64,000 bases of DNA. It comes from Solirubrum koreensis (lineage in GTDB: Bacteria; Bacteroidota; Bacteroidia; Cytophagales; Hymenobacteraceae). A program made the position numbers and the translations under genes. The notes beneath the pieces are model-generated. The model saw nothing but the letters and a program-made list of their open reading frames with translations. It ran no database searches and had not been told where the DNA came from. Location of the stretch: positions 310,001 to 374,000 of the forward strand of contig NZ_BAABHA010000010.1 of the NCBI RefSeq assembly GCF_039541855.1. The letters are read 5' to 3'. Shown here piece by piece: positions 32,100 to 39,244 of this stretch (positions are counted from its first letter, which is position 1; each line of letters begins with the position of its first letter).

Positions 32100-32726
32100 G
32101 TGGCCCTTTTGATTCCCGTTATCGTTCGCGGCATTAACAACCTTTCCGATGCGCGCTACTGCGCCGGCATGGGTGCCGAGTATCTTACCTTTCGCCTCGA
32201 CCCGAGCCTGCCCGGCGCCGTAACGCCTGAATTGGTGCAGGAGCTCAGCAGCTGGGTAGCAGGTGTTCACCTGATCGGAGAATTTGACACCCTGCCCGCC
32301 GAGCAAATCAACGCCCTTGCCAGCGCCTGCGGCCTGCACTCGGTCATGCTGCACCGGGTGCGCCGGCCCGAAGAAATGGCCGAGTTGGCCCTGCCCGTGC
32401 TAACCCTCGTGAAATGGGTACCCGACATGCTGCCCGAAGACGTGGACAACCGCTTCCGCACCTTGGCCCCGCACGTGGCCGGCTTCGTGTTGTCGATGCC
32501 GCCGCCCCAGCCGCTTACCGATTTTCAGATGGCCCACCTCACGGAACAGGCGCGCGCCTACCCCATTTGGTTGTCGCCGGCTTTCGCATCGGGCCCCCTG
32601 CGCCGCCTGCTAAGTACGGTTGCCCCTACGGGCTTAGTGCTGGAAGGCGGCGACGAAATCAGGACCGGCGTGCGCGACTTCACCGAGCTGGAAGCGGTGT
32701 TTGAAGAGTTGGAAGCCGAGGAGTAA
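32100..32726 (+). CDS. TrpF-like barrel protein lacking the catalytic residues
   Basis: 208 residues, GTG start at 32100. The N terminus IVRGINNLSDARYCAGMGAEYL follows the pattern of phosphoribosylanthranilate isomerase (KICGITNLEDALAAxxxGAD), here given only in part. The catalytic Cys position is Arg (VRGI for KICGI). The strand that should bear the general-acid Asp reads GFVLSMPPP. The end, EGGDEIRTGVRDFTELEAVF, still resembles the phosphate-site SSGVE.G.KD region. So the fold is probably kept but isomerase activity is unlikely. There are no trp genes nearby. A moonlighting or binding role is possible. About 135 bases of leader separate the -7 box from the start. Confidence 0.65.
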   Translation: MALLIPVIVRGINNLSDARYCAGMGAEYLTFRLDPSLPGAVTPELVQELSSWVAGVHLIGEFDTLPAEQINALASACGLHSVMLHRVRRPEEMAELALPVLTLVKWVPDMLPEDVDNRFRTLAPHVAGFVLSMPPPQPLTDFQMAHLTEQARAYPIWLSPAFASGPLRRLLSTVAPTGLVLEGGDEIRTGVRDFTELEAVFEELEAEE

Positions 32727-32735
32727 ACGCCCCGG

Positions 32736-33572
32736 CTACGCCATAACGGCGGTAAGCTTGCGTATAGGCTCGCCCAGCCGTTGGTCGCCGGTAATGCGCA
32801 CGTACTGCTCGGCACTGGTTAGCTCCTTGCTTAGCAGCTGCCACATTACGGCCCCATCCACCTCAATGCTGGTTACCGGATCAACCACGAACTCGCCCAA
32901 CATCCATTTATCGGTTGAACGGTGCAGGTGCCATTCCTGCGCGCCAGGCCCCGTAACCGTAACCCGTAACACGGTTCCGGCAGGAGCTTCCACCGCGCGG
33001 TAATGGTGCGGCAGCGCGTGCATGGACGTTTGTAAATAAGGCCCGTAGAACCGGGGTTGCAGCAGTTCCTCTTCGCCACGCCCCACCGCCTGGCGGATTT
33101 GCTGCTGATGGTGCCACTTCTCGGTAAACTCCCGCGCTACGTGAAACCAGTTCCGGGACTCGTTTTCCCCGGCCCAGGCTACCGCAAACGCCGCCGGTGC
33201 CCAGGGGTCCAGCGTACTTAAAAATCGGCTGTATTCTTTTCCGGTTGCTTCCAGCAGCCATACCACCACCTCCGGACTCAGGCGGCGGGTGGCCGTAATC
33301 CAGTCGGCGTTGAGCTGATTCAGAAAGCTGACCAGCCCGGTGTGCGTGCCCAAATCGGTTTGGGGCGCGATGCCGAAGTGCCCGTCGCGCAACATAGACA
33401 GGGTCCGCAGATTCCCATCCAGCAAGTGCAGCGCTACATCCATCACCTTCCAGCGCGGAGCTAAGGTTTGCTGCTCCCATTCGGCTGGCGACAGGTTACC
33501 CAGGAAGTCGATCAGCAGGGCATCGATTTCCGGGAACAAGTGCAGCGTTTCAATGGGAACCGGGCGCGACAT
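32736..33572 (-). CDS. DinB/MDMPI-type maleylpyruvate isomerase family protein
   Basis: 278 residues from ATG 33572 (MSRPVPIETLHLFPEIDALL). The N-terminal two-thirds is a DinB-like four-helix bundle of the mycothiol-dependent maleylpyruvate isomerase group. The metal-binding His residues are in VMDVALHLLDGNLR (first), and FTEKWHHQQQIRQAVG (second cluster). The C-terminal part (from about 190) is a small alpha/beta domain common to this group. Actual substrate unknown; this phylum uses bacillithiol rather than mycothiol, and a bshB1 gene lies elsewhere in the window, so a thiol-dependent role is conceivable. Convergent with the TrpF-like gene, 9 bases apart. Confidence 0.72.
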   Translation of the reverse strand: MSRPVPIETLHLFPEIDALLIDFLGNLSPAEWEQQTLAPRWKVMDVALHLLDGNLRTLSMLRDGHFGIAPQTDLGTHTGLVSFLNQLNADWITATRRLSPEVVVWLLEATGKEYSRFLSTLDPWAPAAFAVAWAGENESRNWFHVAREFTEKWHHQQQIRQAVGRGEEELLQPRFYGPYLQTSMHALPHHYRAVEAPAGTVLRVTVTGPGAQEWHLHRSTDKWMLGEFVVDPVTSIEVDGAVMWQLLSKELTSAEQYVRITGDQRLGEPIRKLTAVMA

Positions 33573-33634
33573 GGCAAATGAAGTAGGTGAGCACACAAGG
33601 CAATGTTGTTTGCCTCTGGCGTCCTGTTTGAGGT

Positions 33635-34294
33635 TTAGGAAAGCGTGAAATGCAGGTATTTGATGGGCACACCCCGCTCGCGGTATTTCCGCTCGTAAGT
33701 GGTTTGAATGTCGTGCGCGTGGGGTAACAGTTCGGGCGTTTGGTAGAGGTCGTAGGTTACCACCAGGTTAGAGGCCTGCCTCTCCTGCAGCAATTCTACG
33801 CTGTACTCAAACAAGGAGTCCGAGTCGGTTTTGAGGTGCACCATACCGCCGGGACGCAGCACCTGGCGGTACAGCTCCAGAAAGCGCGGCGAGGTAAGCC
33901 GCCGCTTGGTGTCGCCGAGCCGCGGACGTGGATCCGGGAAGGTTATCCAGATTTCATCCAGCTCGCCGGGACCGAAGTGTTCCAGCAGCTTTTCGGCCTG
34001 CACCCGCAGAAACCCCACATTGGTTAGGCCCTGCTCTTCGGCCAGCACGCTGCCGCGGTGCATCCGCTCGCCTTTGATGTCGAGCCCCAGAAAATTGCGC
34101 TCGGGATAACGCGCCGCCAGGCCCACCGTGTACTCGCCCTTGCCGCAGCCTATTTCGATGGTAATGGGGTGGTCGTTGCGGAAGAAATCGGATTTCCAGC
34201 GGCCAATCAGGTTGCCGAACGTGGCTTTCCCCGGCTCCACAATGTCGGTACGCTGGGCGTTGTCGGCGAAGCGCTTCAGTTTTACTCGGCCCAT
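33635..34294 (-). CDS. trmB: tRNA (guanine-N7-)-methyltransferase
   Basis: 219 residues. TrmB methylates G46 of tRNA with S-adenosylmethionine. The SAM-binding motif is ITIEIGCGKGEYTVGLA (about 47-63), the acidic strand-2 motif NFLGLDIKGERMHRG, and the catalytic IWITFPDPRPRLGDTKRRLTS, shown here in part (TFPDPRPRLGDTKRRL). The C-terminal TTYERKYRERGVPIKYL is a hallmark of the family. Normal length. It follows folC with a 64-base gap on the same strand. Confidence 0.95.
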   Translation of the reverse strand: MGRVKLKRFADNAQRTDIVEPGKATFGNLIGRWKSDFFRNDHPITIEIGCGKGEYTVGLAARYPERNFLGLDIKGERMHRGSVLAEEQGLTNVGFLRVQAEKLLEHFGPGELDEIWITFPDPRPRLGDTKRRLTSPRFLELYRQVLRPGGMVHLKTDSDSLFEYSVELLQERQASNLVVTYDLYQTPELLPHAHDIQTTYERKYRERGVPIKYLHFTLS

Positions 34295-34358
34295 GAAGGC
34301 AATGTGCTTGTGTGAATAATTTCGGTACGCCCTGTTTGCTCAACCAAGGCAAGGCAGG

Positions 34359-35669
34359 CTAATTAGCCCCGTACAAATCGGGTACTTCGGCTACTACAAA
34401 GGTGCTGCCGCCCACGAAAACCACATCATCGGGCGCGGCGGCTTCGCGGGCGGCGGCCAGCGCCAACTCCACCGACGCGTACGCCTGGCCTTGCAGGCCG
34501 AGCTGTTGGCCGTACCCGAGCAGGTCGTTGACGGGCAGCGCCCGCGGAATGCTGGCCTGGCAGAAGTAATACGTGGCTTCGCGCGGCAGCAAACGCAACA
34601 CGGGCTGTGGGTCTTTGTCGTTCACCATGCCCAGCACCAGGTGCAAATGCCCGTACTGTAACCGCGCCAGCTGCTTCATAACCAGCTTGATGCCGGCTTC
34701 ATTATGACCGGTGTCGCAGATTACCAGTGGGTTTCGCCCCACAATCTGCCAGCGTCCGCGCAGGCCGGTAAGCGTTTGTACAGAGCGTAACCCCAGGCGC
34801 ACGTGCTTGTCGGTTATGCCGAAGCCCTGATTGCGTAATTCCTCTACCGTGGCCAGTACCCCCGGCAGGTTCAGCCGCTGGTAGTCGCCCACCAGCCCGA
34901 GCTCCAGGTCATCAAACCATACTTCCTGCCCGCGCCACACGCGCAGGTGCTGTGTAGCCGCGGACGGGTTATCGTGGAGCAGTTCGGCGCGGTACCGGGC
35001 ATCGGCAAACAGCAGCGGCGCTCCTACCTGCCGGGCTACTTCGGTAAAAACCTCGGCAACCTCCGCCTGGGTCTGGCTGATAACCGCCGGCACGTTGGAC
35101 TTGATAATTCCGGCTTTTTCACGGGCTATCAGCGGCAGCGTATCGCCCAGAATGGCCTGGTGGTCGTAGCTGATGTTGGTGATGAGCGACACCAGCGGTG
35201 TGATGATGTTCGTGGAATCGAGGCGGCCGCCCAGCCCTACTTCCACCACGGCTATATCAACCTGTTCGGCAGAAAAATAGTCGTAGCACAGCGCTACGCA
35301 CATTTCGAAAAAAGAAGGCTTGACCTCTTCGAAAAGCCCCTGCCATTTTTCCACCCACTGCACCAAATAAGTTGGGGTCAGCTCCTGCCCGTTTAGGCGG
35401 ATGCGCTCGGTAAACTCCCGCAAGTGCGGGGACGTGTACAACCCGGTGCGGTAGCCGGCTGCCTGCAACACGGCCGCCAGCATGTGCGAGCTGCTGCCCT
35501 TGCCATTGGTGCCGGCTACGTGTACGGCCCGAAAATTTCGCTCCGGATGCCCCATGGCCTCCACCAGGCGCTGTACCCCCACAAGCCCGTCTTTAAACCC
35601 GGCCGCACCCACGCGCTGGAACATCGGCAGCTGGCCGTAGAGGAAAGCAAGGGTTTCGGGGTAATTCAT
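34359..35669 (-). CDS. folC: Folylpolyglutamate / dihydrofolate synthase
   Basis: 436 residues from ATG 35669 (MNYPETLAFLYGQLPMFQRV); the frame upstream crosses the terminator of the tonB operon. A Mur-ligase-family enzyme that adds glutamate to dihydropteroate and folates. The P-loop is VAGTNGKGSSSHMLA, the omega/metal region SLITNISYDHQAILGDTL, and the C-terminal domain begins at about 300 (GRWQIVGRNPLVICDTGHNE). Normal length. trmB follows. A strong terminator between tonB and folC means folC has its own transcript or depends on readthrough. Confidence 0.95.
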   Translation of the reverse strand: MNYPETLAFLYGQLPMFQRVGAAGFKDGLVGVQRLVEAMGHPERNFRAVHVAGTNGKGSSSHMLAAVLQAAGYRTGLYTSPHLREFTERIRLNGQELTPTYLVQWVEKWQGLFEEVKPSFFEMCVALCYDYFSAEQVDIAVVEVGLGGRLDSTNIITPLVSLITNISYDHQAILGDTLPLIAREKAGIIKSNVPAVISQTQAEVAEVFTEVARQVGAPLLFADARYRAELLHDNPSAATQHLRVWRGQEVWFDDLELGLVGDYQRLNLPGVLATVEELRNQGFGITDKHVRLGLRSVQTLTGLRGRWQIVGRNPLVICDTGHNEAGIKLVMKQLARLQYGHLHLVLGMVNDKDPQPVLRLLPREATYYFCQASIPRALPVNDLLGYGQQLGLQGQAYASVELALAAAREAAAPDDVVFVGGSTFVVAEVPDLYGAN

Positions 35670-35691
35670 AGCGCGGGGCAGTTCAGGGTGC

Positions 35692-35738
35692 AAAAAAACG
35701 CCGCCGGCCGGAGAAATCCGACCGACGGCGCTAATTAA
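35692..35738 (-). terminator. Intrinsic terminator of the exbB-exbD-tonB cluster
   Basis: On the minus strand, a 15-position stem with a few G-U pairs (between about 35701 and 35735, loop UUUC) is followed by a run of seven U (plus A7 at 35692-35698). It lies 16 bases after the tonB stop and 23 bases before folC starts. Confidence 0.8.
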
Positions 35739-35753
35739 GCCGAAGATGTGCGG

Positions 35754-36656
35754 CTATTCTACCCGGAAACGGTAAGTGTAAAAGCCGGTGGCTCCTCCTG
35801 TTCCGCCCTTTACACGGCGGAACGTGGCCTTATTCGATACGGCGTCGATGCAGGCCTGCACCTGGCGCGGCGACATGTTGCTGCCCACTTTGGTTACGGA
35901 CACAATTTCGCCGTCTTCGTCGATCTTGATTTTCAGGCGCACATAACCGCCTTCGTTGTCGAGCGGCTCGACGCGCGGCGTATTCTCGAAAGCCCAGCCG
36001 CTGTTGCCAAAACCGTCGCCCATGCCGTCGCCACCGCCGGTACCTCCCCCGCTGCCGGGGGAACCGTACAGGGCGCGGCCGTCGAGGGTACCTTCTGGGC
36101 TGCCCTGGTCGCCCACGGTGCCGGGCTTGTCGCCGTTGTTGTTGCCCGAGGGCGAGTTGCTGGTGCCGCTGGTGCCATTGCCTCCACCGGTGGCGGAACC
36201 ACGCGGGGTAAACACGGCCCGGCGGTCAACCTTGGGTTTCTCGGGCTCGGCGGGCTTCACGGGTTCTTCGCGCGGACGCTCGGCGGGCTTTTCAACCGGC
36301 GGAATTTTTACGTCGTTTTCTTCTGCGTCGCTTGTCAAAATTTTCTCCTCGGCAGGCTGCTCGGCTACCGGCGGAGTACGCACGGCAGGTTGCGGCTCGG
36401 GGTCGGGCTGCTGGGCAGGTGGGCGGCTGTCTTCGCGGTTAGGCGAGTCGTTGGCCGGCGCCGTGGTCTGGATGTCGCCCGAACCCGCTTCGTCCAGTCC
36501 GTAGTTTAGCTCCACTCCGCCGCCACTGCTGAGCACGATGTCCTCGGGCGGGTTTTTGAAAACGATCAGGAAGAACAACAGGGCCAGCAGGCCGTGGAAA
36601 GCCAGGGTACCGATGAGCGCCTCGCGGCGGTGTTCTTCGCGAAATTCAACGGCCAT
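35754..36656 (-). CDS. tonB: TonB-like energy transducer
   Basis: 300 residues. It has one N-terminal transmembrane segment after a short cytoplasmic part (EALIGTLAFHGLLALLFFL, about 13-31). A long Pro/Glu/Lys-rich then Gly/Ser/Asn-rich periplasmic linker follows (about 60-225). The C-terminal domain of TonB/AgmX type (about 225-300) includes GGYVRLKIKIDEDGEIVSV and VQACIDAVSNKATFRRV. TonB proteins pass the proton-motive energy harvested by ExbBD to outer-membrane partners. It is the last gene of a minus-strand run TPR - barrel - SPOR - exbB - exbD - tonB, so its partner may be the barrel encoded in the same cluster. Confidence 0.85.
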   Translation of the reverse strand: MAVEFREEHRREALIGTLAFHGLLALLFFLIVFKNPPEDIVLSSGGGVELNYGLDEAGSGDIQTTAPANDSPNREDSRPPAQQPDPEPQPAVRTPPVAEQPAEEKILTSDAEENDVKIPPVEKPAERPREEPVKPAEPEKPKVDRRAVFTPRGSATGGGNGTSGTSNSPSGNNNGDKPGTVGDQGSPEGTLDGRALYGSPGSGGGTGGGDGMGDGFGNSGWAFENTPRVEPLDNEGGYVRLKIKIDEDGEIVSVTKVGSNMSPRQVQACIDAVSNKATFRRVKGGTGGATGFYTYRFRVE

Positions 36657-36703
36657 AGTTCAAAGTTGAAAAGAGGTAAAAGCTGCGTTGCGGTTAAACA
36701 ACG

Positions 36704-36739
36704 TGCCCCGGTGCGGCTGGGGTTCAGCGCATCGGGGCA
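36704..36739. repeat. Intercistronic hairpin between exbD and tonB
   Basis: TGCCCCGGTGCGGCTG (36704-36719) pairs with CAGCGCATCGGGGCA (36725-36739) with one mismatch and one unpaired base. No T tract follows on the minus strand. It may tune tonB expression relative to exbD. Confidence 0.5.
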
Positions 36740-36763
36740 AGTTAGGGGCCAAGACCGAAGAGG

Positions 36764-37171
36764 CTAGCCTTTGGACTGCTCCGCGGCGGTGGCCATGACC
36801 ATTTTAATTTTTAGTCGATTCCCGATTTCAAGTACGTCCACCAGCTTCTGCACGTTCAGCGCTTTATCGACGCGCAACACCACGGTGGTTTCTTCGGAGC
36901 CTTTGATGCGCTGACGCAACGCTTCTTCGAGCCCGCCGGGCGCCAGTGGCTGACGGTCGAGGAAGTAAGAACCGTCGGCGGTAACCGAGACGTTAATGGT
37001 TTGCTTCATTACAGCCTTGCCCGACCGCGCATTGGGCAGCAGCAGCTTAATCACGTTCGGGTTAACCATCGTCGACACGATAAGGAAGAACAGCATCAGG
37101 AAGAACATGATGTCGTTCATCGAGCTGGTCTCGACGTGCGAAGAAAGTTTACGACGGCGGCTTAAATCCAT
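36764..37171 (-). CDS. exbD: ExbD/TolR-family protein
   Basis: 135 residues. A short cytoplasmic N terminus with SSMNDIMFFLMLFFLIVSTM supplies the single transmembrane helix. It has the conserved proton-carrying Asp (Asp20 in the SMNDIMF motif) of ExbD/TolR. The periplasmic domain (about 55-135) includes VLRVDKALNVQKLVDVLE. With ExbB it forms the proton-driven motor for TonB. The 122-base gap after exbB holds an inverted word-repeat structure right before this start codon. Confidence 0.92.
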   Translation of the reverse strand: MDLSRRRKLSSHVETSSMNDIMFFLMLFFLIVSTMVNPNVIKLLLPNARSGKAVMKQTINVSVTADGSYFLDRQPLAPGGLEEALRQRIKGSEETTVVLRVDKALNVQKLVDVLEIGNRLKIKMVMATAAEQSKG

Positions 37172-37195
37172 GGGGCTAAGGTGGTACGCTTCGCT

Positions 37196-37287
37196 AATGT
37201 GCGAATGAGGTGGAATGTGCTGATGTGCATACGATGCCTTCAGAGCGGCTTGAGCACATTACCTTCATTTAACCTCATTGGCACATT
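37196..37287. repeat. Inverted word repeat in the exbB-exbD gap
   Basis: AATGTGCGAATGAGG (37196-37210) and CCTCATTGGCACATT (37273-37287) are inverted copies with one mismatch. Inside them a second AATGTGC (37214-37220) faces GCACATT (37254-37260). In the mRNA, G-poor copies (GCACATC, GCACATTCC, CCTCATTCGCACATT) lie just before the exbD start. Same general style as the repeats near 47.2, 50.6 and 54.3 kb. Confidence 0.65.
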
Positions 37288-37293
37288 AAAAAT

Positions 37294-38001
37294 TTAGTTG
37301 TCCTGCAGAATGTCCATGAACTCGATGGCCGAGTTTTCCATGCGGAACACCAAACGCTCTACCATTAAAGTGAGGCCGTGGTACCCAACGTGTGCGATGA
37401 TGCCCACAATAAGGCCGGCCGCCGAGGTTACCATTTTGGTGTACAGACCGCCCGAAATCTGGGCAATACCGAAGTCCCCGGTGGTACTGATGGCGTAAAA
37501 GATTTTGATTACCCCGACGATGGTACCCACAAAACCCAGCATGGGCGCAATACCAGCCACAATGCCGAGCACGCTGATGTTCTTCTCGAGGCGCGCAATT
37601 TCCACCTTCCCTACGTTTTCCACGCTGGTCTCGATGTCTTTGAGCGGAATGCCAATGCGGCGTATTCCCTTCTCAATCATGCGGGCCAGCGGCGAAGCGG
37701 TTTGGGCGCAGAGCATTTTGGCGCCCTGCAAGTCGCCCTTCACCATCAGGTTCCGGATTTGCGACATAAACGAATCGGGCAGCGCGGCGGCTTTCCGGAT
37801 GGTGATGTACCGCTCGATGATGATGTAAATGGAGAGCAGCGAGAGCAACCCGATCGGGAGCATAATCCAGCCCCCTTGCAGGATCAAGTCGATGACCGAA
37901 AGCTCTGGCTGGGCGGCGGGTGCAGCCGCAGCGGCGGCGGTGGGGTCGGCGGCGGAGTCGGCCGCAGCGGTGGTTATCTGCAGCAGAAAAGGTGCAATCA
38001 T
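37294..38001 (-). CDS. exbB: MotA/TolQ/ExbB proton channel protein
   Basis: 235 residues. There is an Ala/Pro-rich N-terminal stretch (about 15-35), then a first transmembrane helix (GGWIMLPIGLLSLLSIYII, about 43-61). A cytoplasmic loop follows, then two helices (SVLGIVAGIAPMLGFVGTIVG at about 145 and GLYTKMVTSAAGLIVGIIAH at about 188). GFVGTIVGVIKIF carries the conserved Thr/Gly of the ion path. It forms the pentameric stator for ExbD. The start is one base after the SPOR gene's stop, so the two are translationally linked. Confidence 0.93.
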   Translation of the reverse strand: MIAPFLLQITTAAADSAADPTAAAAAAPAAQPELSVIDLILQGGWIMLPIGLLSLLSIYIIIERYITIRKAAALPDSFMSQIRNLMVKGDLQGAKMLCAQTASPLARMIEKGIRRIGIPLKDIETSVENVGKVEIARLEKNISVLGIVAGIAPMLGFVGTIVGVIKIFYAISTTGDFGIAQISGGLYTKMVTSAAGLIVGIIAHVGYHGLTLMVERLVFRMENSAIEFMDILQDN

Positions 38002-38002
38002 G

Positions 38003-39157
38003 CTAATAGTTGTAGACCAGAATGTCGGAGCCGTATTGTTTGCGCAGGGCGGGTAAGCCCTGCCGGGCAGCGGCTTGGGTGCTGAAATCAGCGACGGTGA
38101 GACGGAAATGTTTGGTACCGCGAACTTGCTTGGAACCTCGGCGCGGCAGTAGTACTTTGGCGACCCGGCCTTTGCGGGCCAGGTTTAAACGGGCCTGTTC
38201 TACGCTTCGCAACGAGTTAAAGCTGCCCACTACCACGTAAAAACGGTTTGTAACCCCCGAAATTGTGGTGCCGGCTGCCGACGATGATGTTACCGACGGC
38301 GCAGGCTTGCGGCTGGTTGCAGCAACCGGCTTTTTAGCGGGCACGGCGGGCGCCACCGCACGGGCGCTAACGGCCTTTTTGGTGGCAGCAGCCACGGCTA
38401 GTTCCGCATTTGCGGGTTCCGGCTTGGCTATTTCGGGCTCCTCAACCTTGCTTCCGTCGGGCAGGGCTACCTCGCCAAAGGCTGTATTGGCCAGGTTGGC
38501 GGCTTGAGGCTGGCGAGCCAGTTCAGTTGTTGATTTGTTGGCATTCAGGTGCCATTCGTCGGGCCATTTAGCGTAGCCGTTCTGCACCGCGAACTGGTAA
38601 TTGGCCGTCAGGAATAAACCAGCCAACACAAACACCGACGCAAAATTGAACACGCGGCGCAGTCGGGCACGGTTGCCGGCGGCCAGCAGCGGCTGCGGCG
38701 CTTCCCGTACCCGCTCCCGAGCCAGCAGGGCATCAGTAGCACGCACGGGCCGCGACGTAAGCTCGGGCAAGCCAAAGCTGGACGTAAGCAAGTTTGCCGA
38801 ACCGGTGTACTCGAAATCCAGGCCGCGGTCGGGGGCGCCGCGGAACACGCCGATACCCGGCAACTCGGTGCGCTGTTGGGCTTCCAGTTCGCGCTGCATG
38901 GTGGCTACGGCTTGGCGGACCTGCTGGCGAGCCTGCGCGGCGGAAATGGCCAGGGAACGGCTGAGCGCGTCCACGAGCAAGCCGTCGTTGCGGGTAAGTG
39001 CTTGGTTAAAAGCCACGCGTTTAGCGGGCGGGGCCAGCGTGTGGCGCACCGGGTGCAGCCGGGCCGGTTCGTAATCCGCAATGAGCCCACCGAAATCGGG
39101 AATGATTACGCAGTCGTGGTCCCGGAGCAGGCGTTGAATGTGGTCGGATAGCTGCAA
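38003..39157 (-). CDS. SPOR-domain protein with N-terminal CCDC81-like HU domains
   Basis: 384 residues if the TTG at 39157 is used (reads MQLSDHIQRLLRDHDCVIIP). That start matches the usual family N terminus; a TTG 75 bases earlier only adds an unconserved leader. Residues 1-130 resemble the bacterial CCDC81 HU-like domains (VIIPDFGGLIADYEPARLHP, NQALTRNDGLLVDALS). One transmembrane helix follows at about 185-205 (VFNFASVFVLAGLFLTANY), then an Ala/Lys/Pro linker. A C-terminal SPOR domain (about 310-384, NRFYVVVGSFNSLRSVEQA) binds denuded septal peptidoglycan in other proteins. A link to cell division or wall remodelling is likely. It is directly followed by exbB. Confidence 0.82.
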   Translation of the reverse strand: MQLSDHIQRLLRDHDCVIIPDFGGLIADYEPARLHPVRHTLAPPAKRVAFNQALTRNDGLLVDALSRSLAISAAQARQQVRQAVATMQRELEAQQRTELPGIGVFRGAPDRGLDFEYTGSANLLTSSFGLPELTSRPVRATDALLARERVREAPQPLLAAGNRARLRRVFNFASVFVLAGLFLTANYQFAVQNGYAKWPDEWHLNANKSTTELARQPQAANLANTAFGEVALPDGSKVEEPEIAKPEPANAELAVAAATKKAVSARAVAPAVPAKKPVAATSRKPAPSVTSSSAAGTTISGVTNRFYVVVGSFNSLRSVEQARLNLARKGRVAKVLLPRRGSKQVRGTKHFRLTVADFSTQAAARQGLPALRKQYGSDILVYNY

Positions 39158-39244
39158 GGCGCTGAGGTAAAGGGTGATGAATGGGGTAGGCAACCGGGTT
39201 TGGCAAGCGAAAGCGGCAGAACACCGCCACAATTTACCGCTCGC

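Noticed and set aside
36000..36480. Repetitive GC-rich stretch as a DNA repeat element
   Set aside because: It is the low-complexity Gly/Ser/Pro linker of the TonB protein, in frame.
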